NCBI GenBank assembly: GCA_013397695.1
Contig: VYZI01000133.1
Span: 1,075,684 to 1,139,683 of the forward strand
Length of the DNA stretch: 64,000 nucleotides
From: Centropus unirufus
Lineage: Eukaryota > Chordata > Aves > Cuculiformes > Centropidae
Direction of reading: 5' to 3'
Position 1 is the stretch's first letter. Each line of letters opens with the position of its first letter. Below the pieces are notes generated by a model that saw only the letters and a program-made list of their open reading frames with translations, was not told the origin of the DNA and ran no database searches. Made by a program: the position numbers and the translations under genes. Below are positions 53,701 through 64,000 of this stretch, in pieces.

Positions 53701-56497
53701 CATTTTCTGTAATGTAAAAGCTTCTCACTAAACTGTTTCCTTTCTTCAGCAACTCTCACAAATCTAAAATAAGATAGGAGAGTAAACAGCGTTTCACTGC
53801 ACTGTTGATGCTGGGGGGGGCAGAATAGTGTGTGTGTGTGAATTCCCTCCTGTATGTTTATAAATAGTATGCTCTGCCCCACTCAGGAATATGCCCATGC
53901 TTTCCTTTCTGGCAGTTCAGTGGCTTAATGCATGTTTGAGTAGCTGGGCTCAGCGTTTTATTGCTACACATACTTTTCTGTGGAAAAACTGAAATGGGCA
54001 AGGCAAACGGAGCCACAACTCATGTCCTTGCCTTCCTTTCCATTTCCAGCTCTGTTCTCTGCCCTCCTGGGTGTGTTTTTTTTCCTCTTGGTATTTCTAC
54101 TCATTGCTCCTCCTAAGCCATGCAGGTGCAGGAACATGTTGAAGCTAAGTGTTGTGAACTATTCTCTAGTCACTCCTGTTTTGGGCCCTCTTAGCTGTGT
54201 ACAGTGGGAAATTGCTGTGGTCTTGCTAATTATAGTTAAGTTTCTCCTTGTAACTAGCTTCCTGTGTGAGGAGGTATTGCTGCTGTAAAGTATTGTTTGA
54301 GTCCGAATGAGGGGGTTGTCCATCACCAGGAGAAGTGCTGTTAGGCTGGCAGTGGGTAATTAATCAGGAAGCAGGTGGGTTGCACAAACCCCATCAGCAT
54401 CCGCAATGGAGGAGAAAACACTGGCCTATTTAAGGAGAGGACGACTGCCTTAACACTATGTGCTTGGGAGCCAGGTAATCTGAATTCTGTATTTATGACT
54501 TCCTGATTTAAGGCACATTGCCAAACAGGCTTTCACCTCTGCTAGTAAATGTCTCTAGCTGTTGAAAAGGTCCAAGTGTCATTATGAGAGTTTATGGCAC
54601 GGCTGCCTCTAGAGTACTCCATGGGGTAAAATGCTCTTCTGTTGGTTCAAAGAAGATAGTGCTGAGCTGCCCTGGAACCAAGTCCAAGCCAAAGCTGGCC
54701 CAGCTGTCTTTTGCAATTCAAGCCCAAGCAATGTCTTCAGTAAACATTTAAGAAACAGGGCTCTCCTTGTCTGTTTTACTGTCTGTTAAATGATGTGCTT
54801 TTGTTGAAAGATGCAAGTTCTGCTTTCTGGGATGAAGTTCAGTCCCTGCCTGTGAAAGACTGGTATGGGAACATGGCTGTGATACAAGGCTAAGAGTGGC
54901 TGGTCATACACACCAGTGGGGCTGAGGAATGAGGACAGTAATAACCAAAGCTAAGGTGTTGAAAAGAAAGGCTGCACAACTGCTAGGTCATTCTCCTTTC
55001 CAGATGCACAACACAAGTCCTTTTGTGCTGTAGTGATTCTGTTCATAAAGTCAACCATTGCTGGCAAGTAGTCTAAAGGATAATTGGTATTACTTTTGGA
55101 TGTCGTTAACGGGACAGATTTTAAAATATAGTTGCAGGCACTGGCAGTGAGAATTAAAAAGAAAGAAAGGTTATGTTCATCTAGTACTACGACAAACAAG
55201 TGTGGCATAATTTTTTTCTGCTCCTTTGTAATAAACATAAGGGAAGAAAATTCTCTTGCTGAGATAATTACTGCAGCACAATAACGAGTTCACTGTGATT
55301 TGCAGGCAGAGGGAGTTTGCTATCTAGATAAGGTATTCCTGACATCTCTCTTCAAGCCCTTTGCTAGCCCTTGCTTTCATTGCAAGGTGAGGAACAACTC
55401 TGGTGCAGCTGGGTAGATAAGCTTGCTGTTCTTGGTTCAACTGATCTGCCTTTGCCCAAAGGCATGTTTAGGAAGGCTGAGTTCTGTTAAAATTGCTCTT
55501 CCTTGATGCTGGGATAAAGGAAAAGGTTAGTTGGTCAGCAGGATCATTTAGGGTCAAAGCGATTATTTTATTCCTGTTGACCCTTGTGCAATTACAGGTG
55601 CAGATTAGTGCTGACCAGTGTGAAGGTGTCAAAATCTTTGTCTGCTTAGGGCTAGGTTGTGTTTGGACATGAGTCCTACACAGATATGTTGGAGTACAGT
55701 TGTACTTATAGATGTAATCTTGGGGCTAGGTAAAACAAGAACAAATATGATCTTACTAATAAGTTTACTGGGTATAATTGTTCTTGAAATCTTATAGTTC
55801 TGTGTGTGGCAATATTCCCTATATATCTCTAATGTGTAACCAGTATAGAACAGATAGGATCAATTACCTGTAACAAGTGCCGTGAGTGGTATTTTTAATT
55901 GATGTACTTCTGTGGTTGCTGAATTTGTACAGTATTACTGTTATTATCATGTAATTGTAAACGACTGAAACTTGTCTTTTGATGTATGCTCAACTTGATG
56001 GTTTTGTTTTGGTTTTTTTTGCCTGCAGGACTAGAGTGAAATTGGAAAGCCTAGAAGATGCTTATATTTTAAGAGGAAATGATGACTCTCTTTCTGATAA
56101 GCATGGATGCCCAGCCTATGTGAGTCCAGAGATCTTGAACACAAATGGCAGCTACTCTGGCAAAGCAGCGGACGTATGGAGTCTAGGTGTCATGCTTTAC
56201 ACCATGCTAGTTGGACGCTATCCTTTCCATGACATTGAGCCTAGTTCCCTCTTCAGCAAGATCCGTCGTGGGCAGTTTAACATTCCAGAAACTCTATCCC
56301 CCAAGGCAAAATGCCTCATACGTAGCATACTGCGTCGGGAGCCATCGGAAAGGCTGACTTCACAGGAAATTCTGGACCATCCATGGTTTTCTACAGATTT
56401 TAACGTATCGAATTCAGGATATGGTGCTAAGGAAGTATCAGATCAGCTGGTGCCTGATGTCAACATGGAAGAAGACTTGGACCCATTCTTTAACTGA
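38488..56497 (+). CDS. TRIB2: TRIB2, tribbles pseudokinase 2 (join of three coding exons)
   Basis: Join 38488-38757, 42754-43046, 56029-56497: 1032 nt with stop, 343 residues. TRIB2 is a scaffold pseudokinase that recruits substrates such as C/EBP-alpha to the COP1 ubiquitin ligase and modulates MEK/MAPK, AKT and FOXO signalling. Visible in the protein: N-terminal Ser/Pro-rich tail to about residue 60; pseudokinase domain about 61-308 with no proper glycine loop; beta3 lysine K90 in LVCK; catalytic loop LRDLKLRK at 173-180 (LRD instead of HRD, D175); SLE at 195-197 instead of DFG; MEK1-type motif ILDHPWF at 302-308; COP1 motif DQLVPD at 326-331; C-terminus DPFFN. From memory it is almost identical to human TRIB2, with scattered changes (for example Q4, P17, I33). 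SLE together with ILDHPWF and an N-terminus starting MNI separate it from TRIB1 and TRIB3. The start is chosen by family N-terminus. Fully intact. Confidence 0.98.
38758..42753 (+). other. TRIB2: TRIB2 intron 1 (about 4.0 kb)
   Basis: Bounded by GTAATG and a TTATTTCTGCAG acceptor. The first 400 bp is the CpG-rich tail of the island and the rest is AT-rich. I see no gene inside. A 96-codon minus-strand open frame at 41875-42165 has no recognisable homology. Confidence 0.9.
42754..43046 (+). CDS. TRIB2: TRIB2 coding exon 2 (residues 91-188, last codon split)
   Basis: Starts VFDIGCYQE directly after CTGCAG and ends IFKDEE plus the first two bases of arginine 188, with donor AAAG|GTAAGAG (phase 2). 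It codes the middle of the pseudokinase, including FFERSYGDMHSFV and the catalytic loop HDGGLVLRDLKLRKF. The 293-nt length keeps the frame only together with exon 3. Compared with human TRIB2 from memory, substitutions are few and mostly conservative (for example KKLKEEEAAK). Confidence 0.97.
51174..51192. repeat. Poly(T) tract in intron 2
   Basis: Run of 19 T, with a shorter T run just upstream. No attached element recognised. Confidence 0.8.
52514..52533. repeat. Poly(A) tract in intron 2
   Basis: Run of 20 A after a pyrimidine-rich stretch (about 52420-52513). No SINE or processed pseudogene body is evident upstream. Confidence 0.8.
56029..56497 (+). CDS. TRIB2: TRIB2 coding exon 3 (residues 188-343 and stop)
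   Basis: Starts with the last base of the arginine 188 codon, then TRVKLESLEDAY, where SLE (195-197) takes the place of the metal-binding DFG. It continues through GCPAYVSPEIL, the DVWSLGVMLYTMLVGRYPF helix region, ILDHPWF (302-308) and DQLVPD (326-331), and ends DPFFN-TGA. The C-terminal tail thus keeps both the MEK1-type and the COP1-recruiting motifs. An open frame extends upstream to 55979, but that part is intron: the polypyrimidine tract and CAG at 56026-56028 define the exon edge. Confidence 0.98.
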
Positions 56498-56599
56498 GCA
56501 CAAAGACTGGTGTTCAGAAGGTACACAACCTGGAGATGGACACATGAAGGAGCCCTTCCTGACCGTGTTAAATCACATCCTACATCAGCCTAGCTTGGT

Positions 56600-56611
56600 A
56601 GCAAAAGACAC
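56600..56611 (+). promoter_or_regulatory. TRIB2: Candidate miR-511-5p target site in TRIB2 3' UTR
   Basis: AGCAAAAGACAC is a 12-nt perfect complement of the 5' end of miR-511-5p as I remember it (GUGUCUUUUGCU). miR-511 has been reported to repress human TRIB2. Conservation of the site and expression of the miRNA in this species are untested. Confidence 0.5.
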
Positions 56612-57093
56612 TCAGAGGTCCTCGGATTGAGAAGGAACCTCCACAAGGAGCTAATATAACAAATGTAGCATGGGGACAGACTGGGGGGCGGGGGGAGCTT
56701 GCTATCAGGTTAGATTGATTTGGAGGAGAAAAGGCAGCATGGAGCAATTGTAGCTTCTCACCTTTTTGGAGCCAAGGAGACTGCACATGCCAATTCTGGT
56801 GCAGCTGTATCACTCCTCTTTCTGTTCCATTAAAAAATAGTGGTAACTCACAACAAATAGAAACTTTTGCCTCAGCTCATATCTTGGCATCGCACTGTTA
56901 GATATTTAACTTCAGCCATTATTCAGGGAAAGTAAAATTGGCTAACATTTTTTTTAATCAGATGTCTAATTATGGGGTTAATTTAAGAAAAAAAAATTAG
57001 GTGCACAAAGATGGACATGAAAAGTGGGTGCTAAAAAACAAACAAAATTTAGGTTCATGTCTCTTGATAGCTATTTTCAACTCATTTCTTCTA

Positions 57094-57099
57094 AATAAA
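57094..57099 (+). promoter_or_regulatory. TRIB2: Possible proximal poly(A) signal AATAAA
   Basis: A canonical hexamer about 600 nt after the stop. Use would give a short 3' UTR lacking the downstream miR-26/1297, let-7 and Pumilio sites. A weaker ATTAAA lies at 56829-56834. Hexamers occur often by chance in AT-rich DNA. Confidence 0.35.
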
Positions 57100-57409
57100 C
57101 TACTTAATATTCTTGTCAGGAAATGACATTTTAATGCTTTGTTCCCTTAAGGGGAAGTAACTGTCATTTAACAAGCTGTTCTGTTTTATGTCAAATGGTT
57201 TGTTGCAGGAAGCTATTATAACTCGAACTTCCAGATGCATTACTGCTATAATAGGGGAAAAAAGAAGAAAACTATATAACTTTTTTTAAGATATGAGATA
57301 CTGGCTTCCATATCTGCCGTGCTGCACGTATATGACTAGAGAGGGGCAGAAAGCCCTTAGTTGTGTCTTTACATGAGAACCAATCGCTTCTTTAACTGAC
57401 TGGCCCACA

Positions 57410-57417
57410 TGTAAATA
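57410..57417 (+). promoter_or_regulatory. TRIB2: Pumilio-type element TGTAAATA
   Basis: Exact match to the PUM1/PUM2 consensus UGUANAUA in the 3' UTR. Functional role is inferred from the motif only. Confidence 0.4.
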
Positions 57418-57891
57418 GAGGGCTCTTTATTATTGAAGAAGTGTACTGTGGGTTTTTTTTCTTTAAATTCCTCTCAACTTGGGAAAAGAATTGTTTGGGT
57501 TTGGATTTTGTTTATGTCCAGAATAAGAAATAAGAGGGTATTAATAAGCTGAACATTTATATTACAGATATTCCTCTTGAAACATACACAGTAATATGCA
57601 CCTTTTGTATTGTCAAGACTTATTCTATTTATTGAAGAAAATGTCACAGTAGTGATGTATTAAGCCAGTACTTCAATTACGGGTTGACTTGGGATGACAT
57701 GTTACATGCTGTAGTTAACACACTTCTTTTTCTGTTCAGGTATTTCTGTCCCTAAATAACTTTTTATTTAGCTTTTTTTTTTTTTTTTTCTAGATAGCTT
57801 TATTTGATTTAGACTGGCAAATGTTTTTATTACTGCTTTTATATTGCTGTATGATACTGAAATCTCTTGGCATAAATATTTGTGTTTCCAG

Positions 57892-57898
57892 TACCTCA
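57892..57898 (+). promoter_or_regulatory. TRIB2: Candidate let-7 site (7mer-A1)
   Basis: TACCTCA pairs with let-7 seed bases 2-7 and has the A opposite position 1. let-7 regulation of TRIB2 has been reported in mammals. A site this short can be chance. Confidence 0.4.
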
Positions 57899-57985
57899 GT
57901 TGTTCTGATATTACTGCCTGTATACGTTTTGTGAAGTGGTCATGTTTTTGGGTAGGTACATGTGGACTCTGTAGTATGTAAATGT

Positions 57986-57993
57986 TACTTGAA
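57986..57993 (+). promoter_or_regulatory. TRIB2: Candidate miR-26/miR-1297 site (8mer)
   Basis: TACTTGAA is a full 8mer match to the miR-26/miR-1297 seed family. miR-1297 has been reported to target human TRIB2, so this may be the conserved site. Confidence 0.5.
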
Positions 57994-58346
57994 TTTGTGC
58001 TTAATTATAGTATGTGGCATGTGCGTACAGCTACTTGGCATTTGACGTATGGATGCTATTTGCCTGCCTTGCAGGAAAGTTATGGTCCCACTCTCAAGAG
58101 GATGTTTCACAGTTCTTTATCAAGAGACAAAGCTAGCTGCAGCTGACCTGCCTTGGTTCTATTTTGGTAACTAAGAATATAAAGGAGCAATGTTTTTACA
58201 CTCTGAAGATGGTGCTGTGTCAAGAAGGACTTTTTTATTTTATAAGTACCTTATAGGAGGAAAGATTGGTGATGTGCATGGTGGGGTTTTACTGCCTCTG
58301 GTGCTTTGTCATGTATTTGGTTTAATGTTTTTGTCCTAATCTCTTC

Positions 58347-58356
58347 AATAAATAAA
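58347..58356 (+). terminator. TRIB2: TRIB2 distal poly(A) signal, two overlapping AATAAA
   Basis: AATAAATAAA contains two overlapping canonical hexamers about 1.85 kb after the stop codon. A GT-rich downstream element follows within 35 nt. This is the most likely 3' end of the gene. Confidence 0.8.
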
Positions 58357-58375
58357 ATTGTGCATATTTAACTAA

Positions 58376-61300
58376 ACTTCAGTGGTGAATAATGTTCTTA
58401 CTGAATGTCTGAGGTGCTGCAGTAGTTTGCTCCATTAGGACTATTTAGCTGGTATTTTTTTTTGTGCTGCTAACAAACTCTTGCCAGACCTGTGAACTGA
58501 GAAAGATTTGCACCTACATTTACAAGGTAACGCTGTAAGCCTTTTCATAAAAAGTTTTGCCATCTACTATGAATGAAACTGGCTTTTATTTTGTTCTGGG
58601 TTTTTTTGGCTCGTCCTGACTACTTAAGTCCATTTACCTTTTTCAAGGAGAGTATTGAGATGTAGTAAAAGCTATGACAGTTGGTCTTGGGAGGCTCTTT
58701 GGCTGATGAAGAGAGATACTAAAACGGAGCAAGCTGGCACTTGCGTTTTCCAAAGTCCTAGAGGAATATAGCCCTTGCATTTGCCCCTCAATTCCAAAAC
58801 AGGTGGCTCTGAAATAGCACTTCCTAATTTACTGTCTTTTATTTAAGGCTAGATGAATGACAAATCTTGGATGATAATTTGTAGATACGCATAGTGAGAT
58901 CATGTAGATGTATGTGGAGTAATGAGGTGCTTTGTGAACATGAGGCAGGGCAGATGAATCCATTCTTAATGAATTTTCCATTAAGAAAAGACTTGGAAGA
59001 GGGCCTGACTTTGAACCAGGATGCAGTCTGTTGTTCTGTAGATGTATGGTTTGAAAACTCCATTGGTGATGAACACCCCTGAAGAAATATCCCCTGTCCT
59101 AAACTCCTCCACTTCAAAATAAGAGTATTGCACCAAAAATACAAGCACAGGGATTACTGTCAGGCTGGCTAATTTTGTACCACATGATTTCATCCTAGGT
59201 GATTCCTGCTTGTGTTGAATATTTCAGTTAGGTTGAGAATTAAAATCACCGATTGTAGCACCAACCAGAAATGTTATTAACACATAGAAACACTTGGAGA
59301 TCAGTTTTTAAATTAGCTGTATGCTTGCAGCCAAAGTTTGTATTACTTGAAACTCTTTCAAATCAAACTCCTACAATAAATGTGCTTTATAGGAAAAAAA
59401 GCAGATTGCAATCAGAGAGAAGGGGAGAGTAATACTGAGGCTTTCTCTCTCCTCCACTAAAAACTTATGTGAGCGGCTTCTGTTTTGTTTGGGTGGAAGT
59501 AGTTAGACCTTATTTTACAGCAACCTGCATGCTTGCTTTTTCACTGCCAGTAATTACATGAAAAATACTGCTGACTAATGATTGCTCATTTGCAGTGAAA
59601 TTTTTTTTGTAGAGGCGAAAGCTTTCTTCGTTTGCTGGGGAGGGATCCTCTGGCAGCTGAAGTCAGCTTGATAAAATCCTGAAGGGGTGCCTTGTTCTTG
59701 GAGCTTCCTTGTCCCTAAAGTGACACCTGAGAAATAGGTCTGTGATTCTAACAGCTGATTTCTGGTACTTGTTTTATTCCAACTTCATGGACACTGTTGG
59801 TGGAGATAGAGGTATAACACTGCTTGCTTTACAAATGCCTCAAAAGCTTTCTTAACTCGATTTTTGGTAGCAGCTGCAGTGGAATGCAAGATTTTGAGCA
59901 AAGACTGCTGGATGTCGTTCAGCTGCCTCCTGGTCCAGGGGAAAGGGATAATGGTACCATGGCAGAATGAAGGAGCCATGTCTACAAGCAAAAATATTTT
60001 ATTGAACAGGATCCTGTGGCAGAATCTGCGAGCAGAAACTCCCCAGCCTCTCTGTCTCCTCTACCCGTCCAATTACATATAGATAAATATTTAAATTTTA
60101 TTATTTACCACATTTATTTTGTCAGTGCATCAGTACGTGATTTCAAGCTACAAGCTTTTCTTCAGGGCTGCACAAACAAGTGACAATTTAATTCCTTTGG
60201 CACCATGATGTCATAAAACACGATCCCTTAGCTGTACTGTGGTGTGCAAGCGTTATAGGGATAAACAAGACAATTAGAAATGCATTCTGTTAGAGATGAA
60301 ATAGCTTTGGTAAATCTGTGTTTCTGAAAAGTAAAAGTAAAAAGCCCAACCTAAGCGGCTAAAACCCCAAACTGCACATTCCTGCCAGTCAGAGAAGAAT
60401 GGTATGAAATGCGATGCCAAGGAAAAATTATTGGGAAGGGGAAAAAATAATACTCCTCATCCTGAAATGATTATGTTGAAATTTGGAAATGTATGAGCGA
60501 GCTCTGTGACTAATAGCATAATGAATACCAAAAGAATTACTAATGATCAGTTCTTTATTCGTAAATTTTTGTCTAAGGTTTCCATGTAAAACTTGCTAAT
60601 TTAATAAGTGACAGTGCAGCTAACAACTTAACTAGCTTGTAACTTTCCTATTCTTTCAGTAGAAGCAAATGTTGAAAATTGGCAGCATGATGAGACAAAT
60701 TGAAATCAAAATATAAGTATAACAGAGTATAAATATGCTGTAATACGGTGTAATTTGAACATGAAAAACGACTAACAAAAATTTCTTTAAAAAATTTTTT
60801 TCATTAGTTACATTCTAGTTACATTCATTTTTTTTTTATTATTATTATTTTTTTTTCCTTCCCGAGATGCCTCCCCAGAGGCCTTTAGATGAGTTTGGAA
60901 CTCTGGGCCTTGTTGACCTTAGCAAGTTTTAAGCATATTGGTAAGTGCATGTAAACATGAAAAAATGTATTTACTGTGGCAGTGCAAATCCTGGGTATTA
61001 GTTTGGATGTTATTTGTGCTGATGTAAATAAGTGCAATCCAGTTCCATGAGAGCCCAAATCAGCCTGGTTTGTGTGCTGGGAGGTGTCATTTATTCTACG
61101 TACTGTTCAATTTAAATTTATTTAGACTTCTTCACAAAAAATGGCTCAGTACAAGAGTGGATCACATTCTTCTGGTACTCCTTCCTCTTTCACACAACAT
61201 CCATAGCCTGCAGGGGAAAAATTAAATAATCTTGGTGTGGCAGCTTGTGGAAAGTAATAGTTTAGTTGCCTTTATTTCTGCTCAGGAGATTAAAGCATAG

Positions 61301-64000
61301 TTGCGAAGCTGGTGCTGACATCATTCCAAGCATACAAAAAGCTGACGTCAGTTGTGCAGAGTGTTGCAAGGTGTTTATCTTCATCTGATTAGGTTAGCAA
61401 AACACACAGGGCAAAGGCAGCCCACAAAGAAGGAAACGGTGTGTTTGTCCATGCTTCCCACTCGCCCTCTGACTTCAGTGTCAGTCCTGGAAAGGCTGAA
61501 ATACTTTGTGCTTGATAAGGCTGCTGTAAAAATCCGTGGAGCTATCATCGGGCTTGACTTATTCCCATGTTAATCTCCAAACTGCAGTGTTAAGCACACA
61601 GAGCACGCAGCTTGTTTGAGATGGGCGTTGGGCAGCCCTTCCTCACAGGGAATTCCAGATCTGAACTTTTGGCCTCCGCAAAGCAAATCAAAATGACAAA
61701 GTGAAGAGGAGTGTTGTGACACAGCAGTGCAAACAATGATACCCTCTTCTGCAGGCTCATCTAATTGTGTGTAATTGGTCAGCAAGGATGACGGGAGGGC
61801 TGCCACTGGCTGGATGGTAGCAGGGCTGGTGGCTGCTGCCCCTGCCTGCAGTGTGGAGCTTGCAAGTGGCATGGAGTGCTGCCATGAGTCTGAATTACGC
61901 TACCTCTGCTTCCTCGCACCTGCAGCAGCGTGCTGGAGATGTGGAGGGCAGCTACAGAAAACAAATACCTTCCCTTTAAATGGACCCTTAAAACCAGCCA
62001 CATCCAGCTGTTGCCGTAAATATCCTTACTAAGGGAATACCTAGGAACAGTGCGATCTCTGTGGCCAGCCAAGCTCTTCAAGGTATGGGGCAGAGGTTGA
62101 TAAGTGTCTGTTCTCTGCTCATTCTGGGACCTGACTCAACAACTCGTGCATGTTGTGCTATAAAAGTGCACACTTACATTCTATGCTTATCCTTAAAAGG
62201 ACAATTTCAGTGTTGCTCTAAGTACCTGTCTTTGAATGTTTGTTTGTGTTTCCACAAGAGCAATCTTATTGCCCCCATAAGGACCACCTATCCCAACTAG
62301 TGACTACTTGCATGATGCTATCTAGTCTTCATTTCAAGCCTCTTTTTTCTTCCAAGTTAGTTAGTTGTTTGTTTTGCTCATCACAATTTATGGTTAACAT
62401 TTAATCTAATTCAGTCACTAGAAATAAAGATAAAATCTGGGCATGCATTTTAGACAGTATTAGAATATCAGGGGGTAAAAAAAAAGTTCAATTTCATGCA
62501 ATTATGGTTTGATTTTATAAAGCTCGATATGGGCCTGTTATAAGAGGGGAATTCATGCTTACTTGTCAATAATGAACATTTTATTAGTTCATATATTGTA
62601 ATGTTCTACTCCCTCCTATGTTTAATCATCATAACTGCAGATTATTTGCAATTTCAAAGTGTTTGTAATTGTTAATTAAGCATTTTAGTTTTCACATTAG
62701 CAATAAATGTTCCTGATTCATGTGGAGAGCCTTAAGAGCAGCTGCAAGATAGAGGGTATCTGTGGACTAAAATTGCAGCTCTTCTGGGTACCAAGTATCT
62801 GACAGGACTCCAGCTGTATTAAGGTAAAAAGATTTTACAACATACAAACTTCCTATTAGAATAAACTTAGCTTCAAAAATTATAAAAAGTGCCTACTCTC
62901 CCTCATGGCTCAAATCAAGGCAAATAAAGCCAACAATGCTCAAGATCAGTGAGAACATGCATGTTTTCCCAGTTGTTACTTTTTGCATACTAATTCAGTC
63001 AAAGGAACATATCTTGGAAGAGAAATATGATTGCAGCAGAGACTTTATTGCAGAGAAAGAAAAAACTATCTTTATTTTTCTTTTCAACACTATGGGAAAT
63101 GTTGACAAATCCTGTTTCTTGGTGTAGAATATTGAGTCTTTCCTCTGTCTGAGCAACTGCTAACAGGGATAACTAGTGATCTCATGTAACCTCAGGACAA
63201 CTGTGAGATTTGTCAAAAAGTTAGCAACGTGCTGTGTTTAATTTAAAAAAGGAACATCAGGCAGCATGAAATACATGATTTGGCGAATTTCACTGACATT
63301 TTGCTGTTGGCTGCAGCTGATACAACTGGAGTAATCAAAGTCATCTGATTTCATCCCTATTGATTGATCAGGCCATGACAATAACCTGCAATTTATGGCA
63401 GGATGAAAATTTTCCAGGATAAATTTAGCTGTGGGTAGGAAACCAGGACAAGGTCAAGGTTGTTTTTACGTACTCAGAGTACAAGAGATGTAGAGGGATT
63501 GTTCCCTTCCTCTTTCTTTTCCTTTTAGAGTAGCCTGTCTGCATAGGAAAAGGTATGGAAGATAATGCCCTTTGCCCCTTGAGTATGAGAACCATTGCTG
63601 AGCTGTTCCAGAATAACTGCACACTGACTTGTCAAGGAGAAAGTGCTACTTTCAAGACCTGCTATTTGCTAGGTGAGAAAAGGGAAGCCTGGGCCTAATT
63701 TTTTTCCATCAAGTAAGCTGGGATTGTACAACCGATTTTGCAATACGCCTTGAAATTTATTGTTAACATACCTCTATGATTCAACAAGGATCCTTCTACA
63801 ATTCTTCAACATCACCATCACAGTTTTTTGTAGCTGGTAATGTTTATTGAAATCATTTTGGATTGTCTTGCCTATAAATAAGTCACTGATAGAACAAACC
63901 TATTAAATACAGGGTATTTTATGCAAGCAATTATAGACTTTTGGTAGTCTGTTTTTCTAAATTGCAGAACAAAGACCAAAACCCCTCATTGTGTCGAAAC
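58376..64000. other. Intergenic DNA downstream of TRIB2, no gene supported
   Basis: About 5.6 kb of AT-rich DNA. Open frames are at most about 100 codons and resemble nothing known. The stretch at about 62380-62720 is AT-rich, CpG-poor and dense in homeodomain-type cores (TAATTG, TTAATTAA, ATGCAATTA). It looks like a possible enhancer, but nothing in a single sequence proves it. Confidence 0.55.

Larger units (their letters stand above)
43047..56028 (+). other. TRIB2: TRIB2 intron 2 (about 13.0 kb)
   Basis: Bounded by GTAAGAG and a T-rich acceptor ending GCCTGCAG. No exon or nested gene is supported. Minus-strand open frames of 170 codons (43093-43605), 164 codons (49798-50292) and 154 codons (44949-45413) resemble no family I know. 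Homopolymer tracts are listed separately. No LINE body was recognised, so the intron looks rather repeat-poor. Confidence 0.9.
56498..58375 (+). other. TRIB2: TRIB2 3' UTR (about 1.9 kb, end estimated)
   Basis: Runs from the stop to about 20 nt after overlapping AATAAA signals at 58347-58356, followed by a GT-rich stretch (CAGTGGTGAATAATG). It is AT-rich, with AU-rich motifs (TATTTATT at 57626-57633), a U tract at about 57773-57789 and several candidate miRNA and RNA-binding-protein sites listed separately. The exact cleavage position is inferred. Confidence 0.8.

Noticed and set aside
55979..56028. Upstream methionine extending TRIB2 exon 3
   Set aside because: The stretch contains the polypyrimidine tract and CAG acceptor of intron 2. 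TRIB2 continues from exon 2 with the split arginine codon.

Overview
This is a window of vertebrate nuclear DNA, most likely from a bird. It is AT-rich with spliced genes, and it carries CR1 LINE 3' ends of the avian type (about 1690-1766 on the plus strand and 31522-31656 on the minus strand), together with older, strongly decayed CR1-clade LINE copies. There is no bacterial-style gene organisation, no tRNA or rRNA gene, and no CRISPR array.

The only protein-coding gene I can support is TRIB2 (tribbles pseudokinase 2), on the plus strand. It has three coding exons: 38488-38757, 42754-43046 and 56029-56497. All splice junctions are canonical GT/AG, and the joined reading frame of 1032 nt including the stop encodes 343 residues, the length of mammalian TRIB2. 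The characteristic tribbles features are all present: the DFG motif replaced by SLE, the LRD catalytic-loop variant, the ILDHPWF MEK1-type motif and the DQLVPD COP1-binding motif. The 3' UTR runs from the stop at 56497 to about 58375, just after overlapping AATAAA signals at 58347-58356. It contains plausible miRNA, Pumilio and AU-rich sites and a possible proximal poly(A) signal.

Layout: 1 to about 36.8 kb is intergenic sequence with no convincing gene. It holds repeats (CR1 fragments, simple repeats) and one perfect 61-bp tandem duplication at 36343-36464. A CpG island spans about 36.8-39.2 kb and covers the presumed promoter, the 5' UTR and coding exon 1. It is interrupted by a 954-nt assembly gap (37286-38239) that probably hides the transcription start. 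Introns 1 (about 4.0 kb) and 2 (about 13.0 kb) hold no recognisable gene. From about 58.4 kb to the end is again intergenic, AT-rich sequence.

The layout, one compact developmental or signalling regulator flanked by long gene-free DNA, suggests a regulatory gene desert, but enhancers cannot be proved from a single sequence. I did not find an undescribed biological system here. The most useful leads are the post-transcriptional site cluster in the TRIB2 3' UTR, the weak start-codon context, the recent tandem duplication close to the promoter, and the old CR1 fossils.
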